A stretch of 64,000 nucleotides of DNA from Mucilaginibacter sp. Bleaf8 (GTDB lineage: Bacteria > Bacteroidota > Bacteroidia > Sphingobacteriales > Sphingobacteriaceae), in assembly GCF_018390515.1 (NCBI RefSeq), contig NZ_JAHBBK010000005.1:1-64000 (forward strand), read 5' to 3'. Position 1 is the stretch's first letter, and each line of letters starts with the position of its first letter. The position numbers and the translations under genes were made by a program. Positions 18,401 to 26,454 of this stretch are shown in pieces. The notes beneath the pieces were generated by a model, which was not told the DNA's origin, ran no database searches, and worked only from the letters and a program-made list of their open reading frames with translations.

Positions 18401-21151
18401 TTGAGGAAACTTAACTTCTAAGGTGCCATTAGCTGCATTTTTAATCAAACCATAAAAATTGGTTCCATTCATACTAAATTGAATAAGTTCACCTTCTTTA
18501 AAGACATTATCTGGGTCATTGAATAGATAAACCGATTGGTCAGTAGTTTTTAAGCTAATAAAACTAATATTACTGCTCCTTTTAATTTGCTCTTCGGGAA
18601 TTTCATATTCAAACTCCGTTGGCGGTACCGTTTCCTGCCCTTGCTTGCCATACATGCTTACAGATAAAAGCGTCAGTTTACCTTGCTTAGGAAAACTCCA
18701 CCAGTTTCTGGTATTGGAAGCACTATACATCTCACCGGCTTCATCAAAACTATTTTCCGTAAGCGGACACAGGCTATAATTATAATTTAATTGAATCTTA
18801 CGCAAGACTTTAGCCGATAACTGCGGCAACGAACTCATATCGCCTACATCAATTACATTAAATCCAGTATTATTACCGTTGGTTAACATATTACTGTAAC
18901 CGGCTGACTGTTGCCTTATTTGCTCAATGGATAGTCCTAGATCCTTATTATTAAATAATGTTACACTTTCTAATCTTAACTCAGCTGCTGGCCGTATTGG
19001 ATTATCCAAGGTTTCTGTCCAACTTTTACTATCCGCTCTCATCTTTTTTGAGAAAATAGCCGTATGTGAGCCGGTAACTATGGCATCCAAATAGTATAAC
19101 TCTTTTTTCCCTTTTGATTGATAAGCAAAGTTGTGATCAAGATCAATATTCTCACCCGAAAAAGGAGTGCTCCACATATACTGGCTCGCCCATTTACCGT
19201 ACTCAAAATCTATCCAGTACCCCCAATCGCCCTGATCAACTTTCCCATTATTGTTGATATCCACATAGTCAGGGCCGGTCACAGCAGTAAGCAGCCAGCA
19301 GGTAGCATAAGGGTTGTTACGGGTTTGCGTATTATATTGAGAAGAGTTAGTAGGTGGATTCAGGTTCCGACTTATAGTTGTTTCACTATAAGCGTAGACA
19401 GGCAAGGCATAATGGTAGGTTACTCCGCTTTCATTGGTAATCATAAAACCGCCAATACGGCTATCTTTATCACCACTGTTTTTCAAGATAGTTGATCCAT
19501 CGGGATTTAATTTCCGATCGAAGCCTTTGGCCTGTACATCTATAAAGCCTTTTAAGCTGGCGCTACCGTCATTAATTTCTGTATTCGTAAAATATTCAAT
19601 ATCTCTTGAAGACCCTAGCCGCTCTGACCCAGGGTCATAGCCGTAAGTACCATCGTTTATGCCATATTGCGGACTTTTGTCAAAATTTAATTTATAGGTA
19701 CTGTTTGCTGATAATTCTTGCTGCACGTAACGGTTGGTGAACTCATTCATAAATCGGAAATGCAGCTTGCTTGGGTTGTTCACATAACTGGTTGCCGTTG
19801 TAACCGAAGGCGTTTGCCAGTTGCCATATTCATCGTAATAAGGCTCTCCAGGTGTTTCAGTATACACAATGTTGTCTCGGTTAGTGTGCGCACTGGTGGC
19901 AACACTACGACCTTTACCAAAAACTTCCATTTGGTAGCCATAAGGCCTTATGTAGCCCGATATGCCCTGCCCCATCACAGAGTAGGTATCATAATCTGGT
20001 AGTGACCCGCCAGTAGATTTCATTGGATCGTTCTTGTTTACATCCGTTAAACTGTAATTCGGATCGTTAACATCTGTTAAGTAGTAGGTATCATATTCTT
20101 TATTAGCCCCATAAGCGTCTTCCCTAGTCAGCGGATAATATAAGGTACCAAAAGTTGCTACTGCATTGGTTTCATCAGACCAATATCTGGTGTAGGATCG
20201 CTTTAAGGAAATTGACCCGAAACCCAAAGGAATACTGAGTCCCCAACTGCGGGTTTCTGTCTGAATTTTACCGGCAGTGATATTTTCAACGCCGCTGTAT
20301 CCTACTCCACCAACACTTAAATTTACGCTTCCACCTGATGAACTAACAGACGCACCTAATAAAGAATGGTTTGACCGCTTCCCATCTTTTTGTCCGTCGC
20401 TGGAATATAAACTAATACCAGCATTAGCTCCAGCAGCTACACTTTTGAAATTGGTTGAAATGTTCAGGCCCAAGCTCCCTGTTAAATGATTTCCTTCTCC
20501 AAAGTTTCCAACGGCCAATCCCACACCGACACTCATATAAGGTGAAACACCGCCAAACGGGTCCAAGGATATGCCTAAACTACCACCAACAGATGCTCCT
20601 ACGGATGGGGATAGGCTAAAAGAATATTGAGCACTTAAACCAGCCCAACCGCCAACTCCGGTACCTAACATACTATCGTGGGCTACAATAACGCCAAAAT
20701 CGGCAGATAACACCCCCGTTAAGCCAACAGTAAGACCAACAGATGTTGTTGAACGATTACCCCCTGACCAATAATCACGAACAACATTCTCCTGTCCCTT
20801 AAAGTCATCAGGAAAACCGCTAACGGTCCTGTCAATAGAACCCGGATTGAGCGTCCATCCTAAACCCACCCAGGATGCTTCCTGCTCGGGCATGATACCA
20901 GCATGATAGGATAAAGAGAGCGGGTAACCGCCTTCAGGGCCAGGCACTTCGAGCAGCGGAACGTTATAAGCTAAATCGCCGCTAAGCATATTGACCATAT
21001 CTGTCGTATCCACCGGCTCAAAACTCGCCGACTCGGGGCGGGCCGGGCCTGAGGTTAAAGCTAAAGCAATACTTGGCGTTAGGATGTTATTTAATATAAC
21101 AACAGCAAGTGTAAGCGATATGAAACGTTTAATTGTGTAAGATTTTATCAT
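15437..21151 (-). CDS. 1904-residue secreted SpvB/TcB-like partner of the RHS toxin
   Basis: Domains in order: signal peptide (residues 1-32); SpvB-like opening at 61-100 (VPLLEVPGPEGGYPLSLSYH and SWVGLGWTLNPG); a Gly/Ser-rich region of alternating strands at about 130-315 (TVGLTGVLSADFG, GVGLAVGNFG) that looks like amphipathic beta hairpins; a long Tyr/Asn-rich beta region with a calcium-loop-like DINNNGKVDQGD near 634; a CBM4/9-like beta-sandwich at about 1580-1720 ending YFDDFRFKP; one YD repeat (FEYDAEGRLTKVYG); and a Cys-containing tail. No enzymatic motif is seen. The smaller paralogue is 2342-6364. The gene begins 3 bases after the lipoprotein gene and ends 5 before the RHS gene, so the two are surely co-expressed. 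By analogy with TcB-TcC, it may build half of the toxin shell (inference). Confidence 0.75.
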   Translation of the reverse strand: MIKSYTIKRFISLTLAVVILNNILTPSIALALTSGPARPESASFEPVDTTDMVNMLSGDLAYNVPLLEVPGPEGGYPLSLSYHAGIMPEQEASWVGLGWTLNPGSIDRTVSGFPDDFKGQENVVRDYWSGGNRSTTSVGLTVGLTGVLSADFGVIVAHDSMLGTGVGGWAGLSAQYSFSLSPSVGASVGGSLGISLDPFGGVSPYMSVGVGLAVGNFGEGNHLTGSLGLNISTNFKSVAAGANAGISLYSSDGQKDGKRSNHSLLGASVSSSGGSVNLSVGGVGYSGVENITAGKIQTETRSWGLSIPLGFGSISLKRSYTRYWSDETNAVATFGTLYYPLTREDAYGANKEYDTYYLTDVNDPNYSLTDVNKNDPMKSTGGSLPDYDTYSVMGQGISGYIRPYGYQMEVFGKGRSVATSAHTNRDNIVYTETPGEPYYDEYGNWQTPSVTTATSYVNNPSKLHFRFMNEFTNRYVQQELSANSTYKLNFDKSPQYGINDGTYGYDPGSERLGSSRDIEYFTNTEINDGSASLKGFIDVQAKGFDRKLNPDGSTILKNSGDKDSRIGGFMITNESGVTYHYALPVYAYSETTISRNLNPPTNSSQYNTQTRNNPYATCWLLTAVTGPDYVDINNNGKVDQGDWGYWIDFEYGKWASQYMWSTPFSGENIDLDHNFAYQSKGKKELYYLDAIVTGSHTAIFSKKMRADSKSWTETLDNPIRPAAELRLESVTLFNNKDLGLSIEQIRQQSAGYSNMLTNGNNTGFNVIDVGDMSSLPQLSAKVLRKIQLNYNYSLCPLTENSFDEAGEMYSASNTRNWWSFPKQGKLTLLSVSMYGKQGQETVPPTEFEYEIPEEQIKRSSNISFISLKTTDQSVYLFNDPDNVFKEGELIQFSMNGTNFYGLIKNAANGTLEVKFPQWPNTTTLKGVGKIAMRTTKNPAYSKGSYDMWNMYKADFQDYKDANNRFNENLSRLPSKASAKSVDVWSLRRVHQALGMTTDIVYESDTYSNVALYKNASIVIDGVESLGNSQIKINAKKYFGVDLRDFIKTGDKVRMILSGDITEYYPGNYDEQPYEVNVGVSLSSGEAPSLLVTSVDEGSITVTDENFYKEVFVYRSGTNYYGGNLSAGGIGNNYGGGIRVKQVINKEPITGVTLQTTYNYDIPGSNGLTSGTTSYEPLGLDAVPLRGGAEDAKYQNILNKNFSKLLGLAREVPAPGVMYEYVGVSISRQADGQETKFLGSSQYQFEVFNESMINVKKQASTSTSYMDVANITLQDFSSRIGALKRMIQFDDQGNKVAETINNYLHDKHPTSSAAANGATYLDDLDKYQRQGVIIERIAEGRYNDSKSRYTMTSKIDVPAVSTGSTVIDYRTGLRSSNSVEGFDFYSGQPIATSSKDSYGNHSMTLVTPAYYLYPKMGLKSMNLSNANMLTQSAQQITYKLDDFNATEGIISASATIWSDQTSMLNDNEQVVNTKNAVSGKTLSIWRPYQNFQWMPQSRSQGITQAKDFKPYFTILNRTASSPFGGGEQMSEWTKTSEIKLYNKYSNPLEAVDLTGIYAATKMGYNQSKVIATVSNAKYAEFSYTGLEDGVLSGKVLYGGMNLGNATVSMAASHSGVSSALLNAGQTGLSYTVNTNQLKAGRAYTAAVWVKADDNLNKATLYYRVNGGTLNTATVNTTKKIGSWVLVSLQIPGSQIAANATLEVGCINNGTGAAYFDDFRFKPLNTIMASYVYDNFSGELTYILDNNNLYSKFEYDAEGRLTKVYGETFAYGVKLISENQYNYAQSTRAKWQMTGSTRCQQVDNLNTGLTEAEQVDQNALSSTYNSKRWVVTGSSSNCAISTDYCTGPDKKYVNGVCQTGRRENVRTEPNPYGTGYRCYYRYAWTDGTYSQEYWEVNANSCPITIR

Positions 21152-21154
21152 GTA

Positions 21155-21715
21155 CTATTTTATTATAGATATTTGATACAGGTTATCGACTTTCGTTCTA
21201 TCAAATTCAAACTTTTGCTGACCAAGACCGAATCCGATTTCATCTATTGTCAGCATGTAATTCTTCTTCGCCGCCGGCAGTTGAAATACCAGTAATATAT
21301 TATTGGATGCAGCAAGTCCATAAGTGTTATTAAAGGCGTAATTCGCTAATCTTACTGTATCTTTTCGATCAACTATCAGCCTGCAATACTGTGGAAGATT
21401 AAAAGACAGGTTGTTATTTAGCTGTGCATATTTGTTAATGTTGCCGACTTGTGATAGTGCTTCGCGACCGTGTCTACTGAAACTAAGTAAAAAATAACGC
21501 GCATTCTGAACAGACTGTATTTTCTTACCCAGTAATTCCGGCCGTATAACAGAAACGGCCATCTCGAAGCTATCGCGGTTACTAATGTGGTAAGTTAAAC
21601 TATTGCCTGTATCCTTGATATATGCACTCAACTCCTTCTGGCTCATCTGACGCTTGGCGCAGGAACTTAAAAGGAAAGCAATACCGACTGAACAAAATAT
21701 AATGTACCGTCGCAT
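21155..21715 (-). CDS. lipoprotein of unknown function in the RHS toxin operon
   Basis: A 186-residue protein with a lipoprotein signal (GIAFLLSSCAKRQ, Cys at residue 19). The remainder is mixed alpha/beta, with YFLLSFSRHGREALSQVGN in the middle and VFQLPAAKKNYMLTIDEIGFG near the end, and no recognised catalytic residues. It starts 2 bases after the OmpH-like gene and ends 3 bases before the 1904-residue gene. Its tight packing suggests an anchoring or export role for the large proteins, for instance at the inner face of the outer membrane (inference). Confidence 0.6.
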   Translation of the reverse strand: MRRYIIFCSVGIAFLLSSCAKRQMSQKELSAYIKDTGNSLTYHISNRDSFEMAVSVIRPELLGKKIQSVQNARYFLLSFSRHGREALSQVGNINKYAQLNNNLSFNLPQYCRLIVDRKDTVRLANYAFNNTYGLAASNNILLVFQLPAAKKNYMLTIDEIGFGLGQQKFEFDRTKVDNLYQISIIK

Positions 21716-21717
21716 TC

Positions 21718-22233
21718 TTACTGGTTAATTTCTTTTAATACTATTTCAGTAATGTCAAACTCATCTTTTGCATAAGCTATAGTACCTGAGTTATTAGCAA
21801 TCAGAATCATATCATAGCCTTCTCGCTTACCATATTCTTTAAGGAATTGATTCAGCTTTGTTAATGCTGCCTGCGTAAGTGCGGCTTCCTTTTCTCGTAA
21901 CGAACCAGAAATGGCCATCTGGTAATCTTTGTATTGTTTTTTATGCAAGTTTAAAGAGTCGGTGTATTGCTGCAATATTACTTTGTTATTTCTGGCTTTC
22001 TCCATATTTAAAAAATCAACTTTCACCCTACCAGCTAAAGTGTCCAGCCTTTCTTTATACAGCTCGGTTTCACGCTCAAATTCCTTTTTTGCAATTTGCA
22101 TTTCCTTGTAACCATTCAGGATTTTATTGGAATCGATATATGCTATCTTTTTGTTGAAGAAAAAATGTACTAATAAAGAACAGCCTACGGCGACTGTCAC
22201 GCTAACTAGAAGATTTGTTAAAGAAACTTTCAT
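21718..22233 (-). CDS. OmpH/Skp-like periplasmic chaperone
   Basis: This 171-residue protein has an N-terminal hydrophobic segment (residues 7-26) followed by KIAYIDSNKILNGYKEM, the typical start of the OmpH/Skp core, a long charged coiled coil at about 45-130, and the closing strand-helix GYDMILIANNSGTIAYAKD. Skp proteins hold unfolded outer-membrane or secreted proteins in the periplasm. The hydrophobic start has no clear cleavage site, so it may stay membrane-anchored. It is the first gene of the five-gene RHS run, which suggests a dedicated chaperone for the 1904- and 1376-residue products (inference). Confidence 0.75.
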   Translation of the reverse strand: MKVSLTNLLVSVTVAVGCSLLVHFFFNKKIAYIDSNKILNGYKEMQIAKKEFERETELYKERLDTLAGRVKVDFLNMEKARNNKVILQQYTDSLNLHKKQYKDYQMAISGSLREKEAALTQAALTKLNQFLKEYGKREGYDMILIANNSGTIAYAKDEFDITEIVLKEINQ

Positions 22234-22364
22234 TTATATTTTTGGAATAGTTGATTTTGATCATTGTTATGGACTGCCTATGTAATTGCAAAAGGGCATA
22301 AGCAAATAAACAGCCTTAGGAATTGAATGTATTTGAACACCATAAACCTCTCGGGAAAAGAATA

Positions 22365-23351
22365 CTATTGTTGCGCTTTATTTTCCAGTACCCGGATACG
22401 ATTTGCTTGTTTTCTGACAAAGGCTTCTTGCTTCTTTATTCGTTTGTTTTGTTCAATCAAATACAGTGTCATCTCCTCCATCTTCTTTACCAACAATCGG
22501 TTCATCTCTCCCAGGCTGATACCTTCTTTAGCTACTTCCTGCTCTGACGGCATATCTGGCAGGTGTTTGTTCTTATCAATGTACTCTTTCACCTCTGTAA
22601 GAGATGGCAGCTTATAACTTGGCTTAAATACATAGTCAGGCCAGTTAGCCTGTAGTTTTACATTAACTTCTTCTGCAATAAGCTTTCCAGCTACAGCCAG
22701 CTTATAACCTTTCGCATCAGTGGTGCCAATAGCAACATTGCCATTGGTCTGGAAGGTTGCAACCGCATTACCATAAATTGTACTACCAATGGCAAAGTTA
22801 CTACCTGTGCTAAATACCCCAGGTCCAATTGCCCATCTAGCACTATTGTCGGTTTCTGATGCACGTGAACTAAAATGAATACTGGCTTCTCCGTTGTCAC
22901 TTGCCGGTGTGAGCCTGATCAAGCCGTTAACTGATCCTTTCACATTCAAAGGAGATTGCGGGTTGGTAGTACCGATACCAATATTCCCGGTTGCGCCCTG
23001 AATAAACATACGGGTGTATAATGGAGACGTCGTTGTGTTTCCCTTCGTTTCGAACAACATGTTTCCGGTATAGTTACCCCCATCAGCAACTTTAATCCGG
23101 CCCGATGGTTCTCCTGTTCCGCGGTCATAGGTAGCAAAGTGGATTTCGGTGCTTGCTCCCACATAGCCGCTACCGTTGGTCAAAGTTAATATGGGTCCCT
23201 GACCTCCCTGAACATCCTTTCTTAGTTCTAAAAGTGTCTTAGGGGTGGCAGTCCCTATACCAATATTGGTTGTTGTGCTCCATGGTGTGTTTTGTGCATA
23301 AGAAGCACAGCCAGCCAACAGACAGGCTAGTAAAGAAGAAAGCTTTTTCAT
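22365..23351 (-). CDS. tail-fibre-like secreted protein, paralogue of 7470-8459
   Basis: This 328-residue protein has the same signal peptide as its paralogue (MKKLSSLLACLLAGCASYAQ), GIGTATPKTLLELRKD and NIGIGTTNPQSPLNVKG strand motifs, a nearly identical block from PQSPLNVKGSV to GNAVATFQTNGNV, and the identical block from DYVFKPSYKLPSL to KKMEEMTLY. It ends in a short basic coiled coil (KRIKKQEAFVRKQANRIR). It differs by an inserted segment at about residues 45-115. It lies 131 bases upstream of the OmpH-like gene and points the same way, so it may be the first gene of cluster B. Likely a trimeric surface fibre; the function in the cluster is unknown. Confidence 0.75.
   Translation of the reverse strand: MKKLSSLLACLLAGCASYAQNTPWSTTTNIGIGTATPKTLLELRKDVQGGQGPILTLTNGSGYVGASTEIHFATYDRGTGEPSGRIKVADGGNYTGNMLFETKGNTTTSPLYTRMFIQGATGNIGIGTTNPQSPLNVKGSVNGLIRLTPASDNGEASIHFSSRASETDNSARWAIGPGVFSTGSNFAIGSTIYGNAVATFQTNGNVAIGTTDAKGYKLAVAGKLIAEEVNVKLQANWPDYVFKPSYKLPSLTEVKEYIDKNKHLPDMPSEQEVAKEGISLGEMNRLLVKKMEEMTLYLIEQNKRIKKQEAFVRKQANRIRVLENKAQQ
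22455..22650 (-). repeat. near-identical C-terminal block of tail-fibre-like genes, copy 2
   Basis: Partner of 7575-7770. The first 43 bases upstream of both start codons also match closely (8460-8502 and 23352-23394), so the leader was duplicated with the gene. Confidence 0.7.
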
Positions 23352-23545
23352 TCTGGAATTGTAATAGTGATTAAATCGATATACTTAGTAAGTTGACCGT
23401 GGTCAATCTTCTACGGCGATTTGTAACAACAGAAAGTTAGATGAGTTACGTAAGAATTGCGAATAGAGTTGCCCAGGCAACCAAATGAGAGTTGAAATCA
23501 TCTTTTTGATAAGGTATTTAAGTCAGGTATGTGCTAATTCGTTAT

Positions 23546-23576
23546 CAAAGTTATTACATCACTATCAAAATAGCAA
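23546..23576 (-). promoter_or_regulatory. predicted promoter of the cluster B tail-fibre-like gene
   Basis: On the minus strand TAACTTTG (23546-23553) fits TAnnTTTG, with TTG (23574-23576) 20 bases upstream. It implies a leader of about 190 bases, much like the paralogue's promoter. No clear promoter was found between this gene and the OmpH-like gene, so it may drive the whole cluster. Confidence 0.5.
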
Positions 23577-24311
23577 CTATACAACGCTTTATTTTCGACA
23601 GATGCAAAAACCAATTTTGGCTTCTGATAAATAATAATATGAAAGTGTGTAGGCTCATAATTGCCTTTTTGCTTCCTACTAAGAGCAGGAACTTCCCTGC
23701 TATTCAACATATAGCACTTTATATGAATTCCCCGGCAACAGAAATTTAAGTCTTTTCAGCACTATAAAAAGCTTTTTTTTAACTATAAATATTGATCTTT
23801 GCTCCTAAGAATTATAGTTTTTTGACAATCCCAGTGTACTACATTGAATGTTGGCAATACTAAAATATGAGTGTCTAACAGTGCGAGAAATGGGCTGCTG
23901 AATCCTTAGCGGCAATCATGTAGCAAGCTTGCAATATAGAACATACTTGTTTTATTATGAGTCAATTACATTTTGCAAGCTATTCATCTTCGGCTTCTCC
24001 CCCTTAAATAACGATATAACAATAGCTATCGCAACAATCTAAAAAGAGACACTACTGTTTTACCATATATCCGAATCACTCCCTCCATTTACGCTAAATT
24101 AGCTTTTATATGCAATGGCGTAGATGAAAGTATAACGAACAACAAAGAGGATATAAGTCAAAAACTCACACCTTCAACATTACAGAATGAAGAAAGCAAG
24201 CTTTGCTTGACCTTATTATAGGAAACATAATTTAAACAGGGAACCAGTGCGCCAAAACAAGCCGGACAACGTATCGCTAAATATTTACCTGACAGCGCTT
24301 GCCTCAGGTCA
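23577..24311. other. intergenic stretch, nothing recognised
   Basis: AT-rich sequence between cluster B and the AraC gene. Stop codons interrupt all frames often. No transposon remnant, repeat or strong hairpin was identified. Confidence 0.4.
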
Positions 24312-25205
24312 TCAGTTAAAAGCCTGACGAAATTCCAGTGGGGATAAATTCGTCTTCTTTTTAAAAAGCGTGCTAAAGGATTGCGCGTGCTCAAAGCCCA
24401 GGGCATAGGCGATTTCGCTGACTGAAAGATTGGTTGTGGATAGCTTTTCTTTGGCTTTTGCGATCAGTTTTTCATGAATATGCTGCTGCGTGTTCTGCCC
24501 GGTATGAACCCGAAGCAGGTCACTCAGGTAATTTGGCGACAGGTTCATCTGCGCAGCCATATATTGTACCGTGAGCAAACCGGGTACGTCGCTGTTAAAG
24601 TAGTCATCGATCAACTGCTCGAACCTGGTCAGCAGCGCTGAATTATTATTTTTGCGGGTAAAAAACTGCCGCTCATAGAAACGGTTGGCGTATTTTAGCA
24701 GGCTCTCGATCTGCGTCAGAATAATCTCCTGGGTATGCTTATCAATATGCCTGCACTCCTTATCAATTTTATGGAGGATTATAATCAGGTCATCTTCTTC
24801 CTCGGCCGACAGGTGCAGCGCTTCGTTAACTGCATAATCGAAAAAACCGTAGTGATGGATACTGTTCGCCAGCGCATGCTGTAACAGAAAGTCCGGGTGA
24901 AAGATCAGGAGATAACCGGACCCGCATTCCATATTTTGCAGGTCCAGTTGTTGCACCTGGTTAGGGGCGGTGAAACTTAATACGCCTTTATCGTAGTCAT
25001 AATGCTGCTGTCCGTACCTGATCTTGCCTTTGGCTTCGCGTTTGAGCGCCACGCAATAAAAGCGGTTAACGAAACCTTTCCATATCTCGTCTTCCAAAAA
25101 AACACTTTCCGCCAGATTGATCACGCTCACCAGCGGGTGGCGAGGTTGAGGCAATGACAGCAACCGGTGAAACTCCGATATAGAATTAATGGCGTTCATA
25201 AACAA
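24312..25205 (-). CDS. AraC-family transcriptional regulator
   Basis: The 297-residue protein has an N-terminal cupin-like sensing part (about 1-150) and a C-terminal pair of helix-turn-helix motifs: QYMAAQMNLSPNYLSDLLR, and SVSEIAYALGFEHAQSFSTL followed by FKKKTNLSPLEFRQ, the AraC signature. It binds DNA as an activator or repressor; the ligand is unknown. The start may be 25205 or the second Met at 25199. It begins 2 bases after the aldo/keto reductase stop, so both are one transcript and the regulator probably controls that gene (inference). Confidence 0.9.
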   Translation of the reverse strand: MFMNAINSISEFHRLLSLPQPRHPLVSVINLAESVFLEDEIWKGFVNRFYCVALKREAKGKIRYGQQHYDYDKGVLSFTAPNQVQQLDLQNMECGSGYLLIFHPDFLLQHALANSIHHYGFFDYAVNEALHLSAEEEDDLIIILHKIDKECRHIDKHTQEIILTQIESLLKYANRFYERQFFTRKNNNSALLTRFEQLIDDYFNSDVPGLLTVQYMAAQMNLSPNYLSDLLRVHTGQNTQQHIHEKLIAKAKEKLSTTNLSVSEIAYALGFEHAQSFSTLFKKKTNLSPLEFRQAFN

Positions 25206-25207
25206 AA

Positions 25208-26212
25208 TTAATCAATTAAGCCCATACTAAACTCATCATAAGGTGCGCCTGTGTCCGAACCTAAAGGCACAATACTTTCCAGTTTTGAAAGATCTGCCTC
25301 TGTCAACTCAATGGTGGTAGCCGCAAGGTTTTGCTCCAGGTATTTTCTGCGTTTCGTTCCCGGTATCGGTACAATCCCCTTGCTCATGATCCAGGCTAAA
25401 GCCAGCTGCGAAGAACTGACGTTCTTTTCTTCGGCCATGGCTTCAATGGCCTTAACCAATTCTATATTCTTATTGAACATTTCACCCTGGAAACGCGGGA
25501 TCGCTCTGCGGAAATCGTTCTCCAGCAAATCATCGATGCTTTTAATCTGTCCGGATAAAATCCCGCGGCCCAATGGTGAGTAAGCTACAAAGCCAATACC
25601 CAGCTCATTTAAGGTTTCTAAAACCCCACGTTCTTCCACCGTACGTTCAAATAAAGAATATTCGCTTTGTACTGCGGTGATCGGGTGTACGGCATGCGCC
25701 CGCTTAACCGTTTCAGACGATACTTCCGACAGGCCGATATAACCCACTTTTCCTTCTTTAACCAGTTCGGCCATGGCTTCAACCGTTTCCTCAATTGGCG
25801 TATTTTTATCCAGGCGGTGCAGGTAATACAGGTCGATGTAATCGGTATGGAGGTTTTTTAGCGAACGCTCTATTGATTTCTTTACATAGTTCTTTTTGCC
25901 ATTGATGGCCCAGGTCACTTTATTATTGTCATCTATTTCCCAGCCAAACTTGGTGGCCAAAATATACTGATCGCGTTTACCGCTAATTGCCTTTGCAATG
26001 AGCTGCTCATTTTTAAGCGGGCCGTACAGATCGGCCGTATCCAGAAAATTACCGCCCAACTCCAGCGAACGGTGAATTGTTGCGATGGCTTCCTGCTCAT
26101 CCGCAGGGCCATACATATGGCCTTCTTCAAAACCCGTCATACCCATACAGCCCAGACCAATCACGGGCACAACCAAACCCTGGCTGCCCAATGCTATTTG
26201 TTTTATTTCCAT
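25208..26212 (-). CDS. aldo/keto reductase
   Basis: This 334-residue NADPH-dependent oxidoreductase of the AKR superfamily (AKR13/YakC-like) reduces aldehydes or ketones in the cytoplasm. The catalytic tetrad is visible: Asp58 in NFLDTADLYG, Tyr63, Lys88 in ATKFGW and His132 in YLHRLD. The cofactor-binding end is present as GIVPIPGTKRRKYLEQN. The length is normal. It is the first gene of a pair with the AraC regulator. The substrate cannot be read from sequence. Confidence 0.92.
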   Translation of the reverse strand: MEIKQIALGSQGLVVPVIGLGCMGMTGFEEGHMYGPADEQEAIATIHRSLELGGNFLDTADLYGPLKNEQLIAKAISGKRDQYILATKFGWEIDDNNKVTWAINGKKNYVKKSIERSLKNLHTDYIDLYYLHRLDKNTPIEETVEAMAELVKEGKVGYIGLSEVSSETVKRAHAVHPITAVQSEYSLFERTVEERGVLETLNELGIGFVAYSPLGRGILSGQIKSIDDLLENDFRRAIPRFQGEMFNKNIELVKAIEAMAEEKNVSSSQLALAWIMSKGIVPIPGTKRRKYLEQNLAATTIELTEADLSKLESIVPLGSDTGAPYDEFSMGLID

Positions 26213-26454
26213 AATTCAAAGGTCGGTAAGCCCAATTGGGCACATGTATGCAAACCCCTGAAGCTTGTAAGCAAATCAAGGAATGATTTTCTAAATGGCT
26301 AATGGTATAAGGTGTTCGATTGAAGTCGTCTCCTGCCTTGCAAAACTATAGCCTACTAAAGCATTGATGTATATGGGCTATTTCTTTTTGGGATGACTGC
26401 TGTTCATGAATTATCTGCATAAATCTTTATACTCATAATAAAAGTACAAATAAG
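26213..26454. other. divergent intergenic region
   Basis: Lies between the start of the aldo/keto reductase gene (minus strand) and the ArsR promoter (plus strand). No minus-strand TAnnTTTG box was found. Confidence 0.35.

Noticed and set aside
24158..24406. 82-codon minus-strand ORF at the AraC gene 3' end
   Set aside because: Mostly another frame of the AraC C-terminal coding region.
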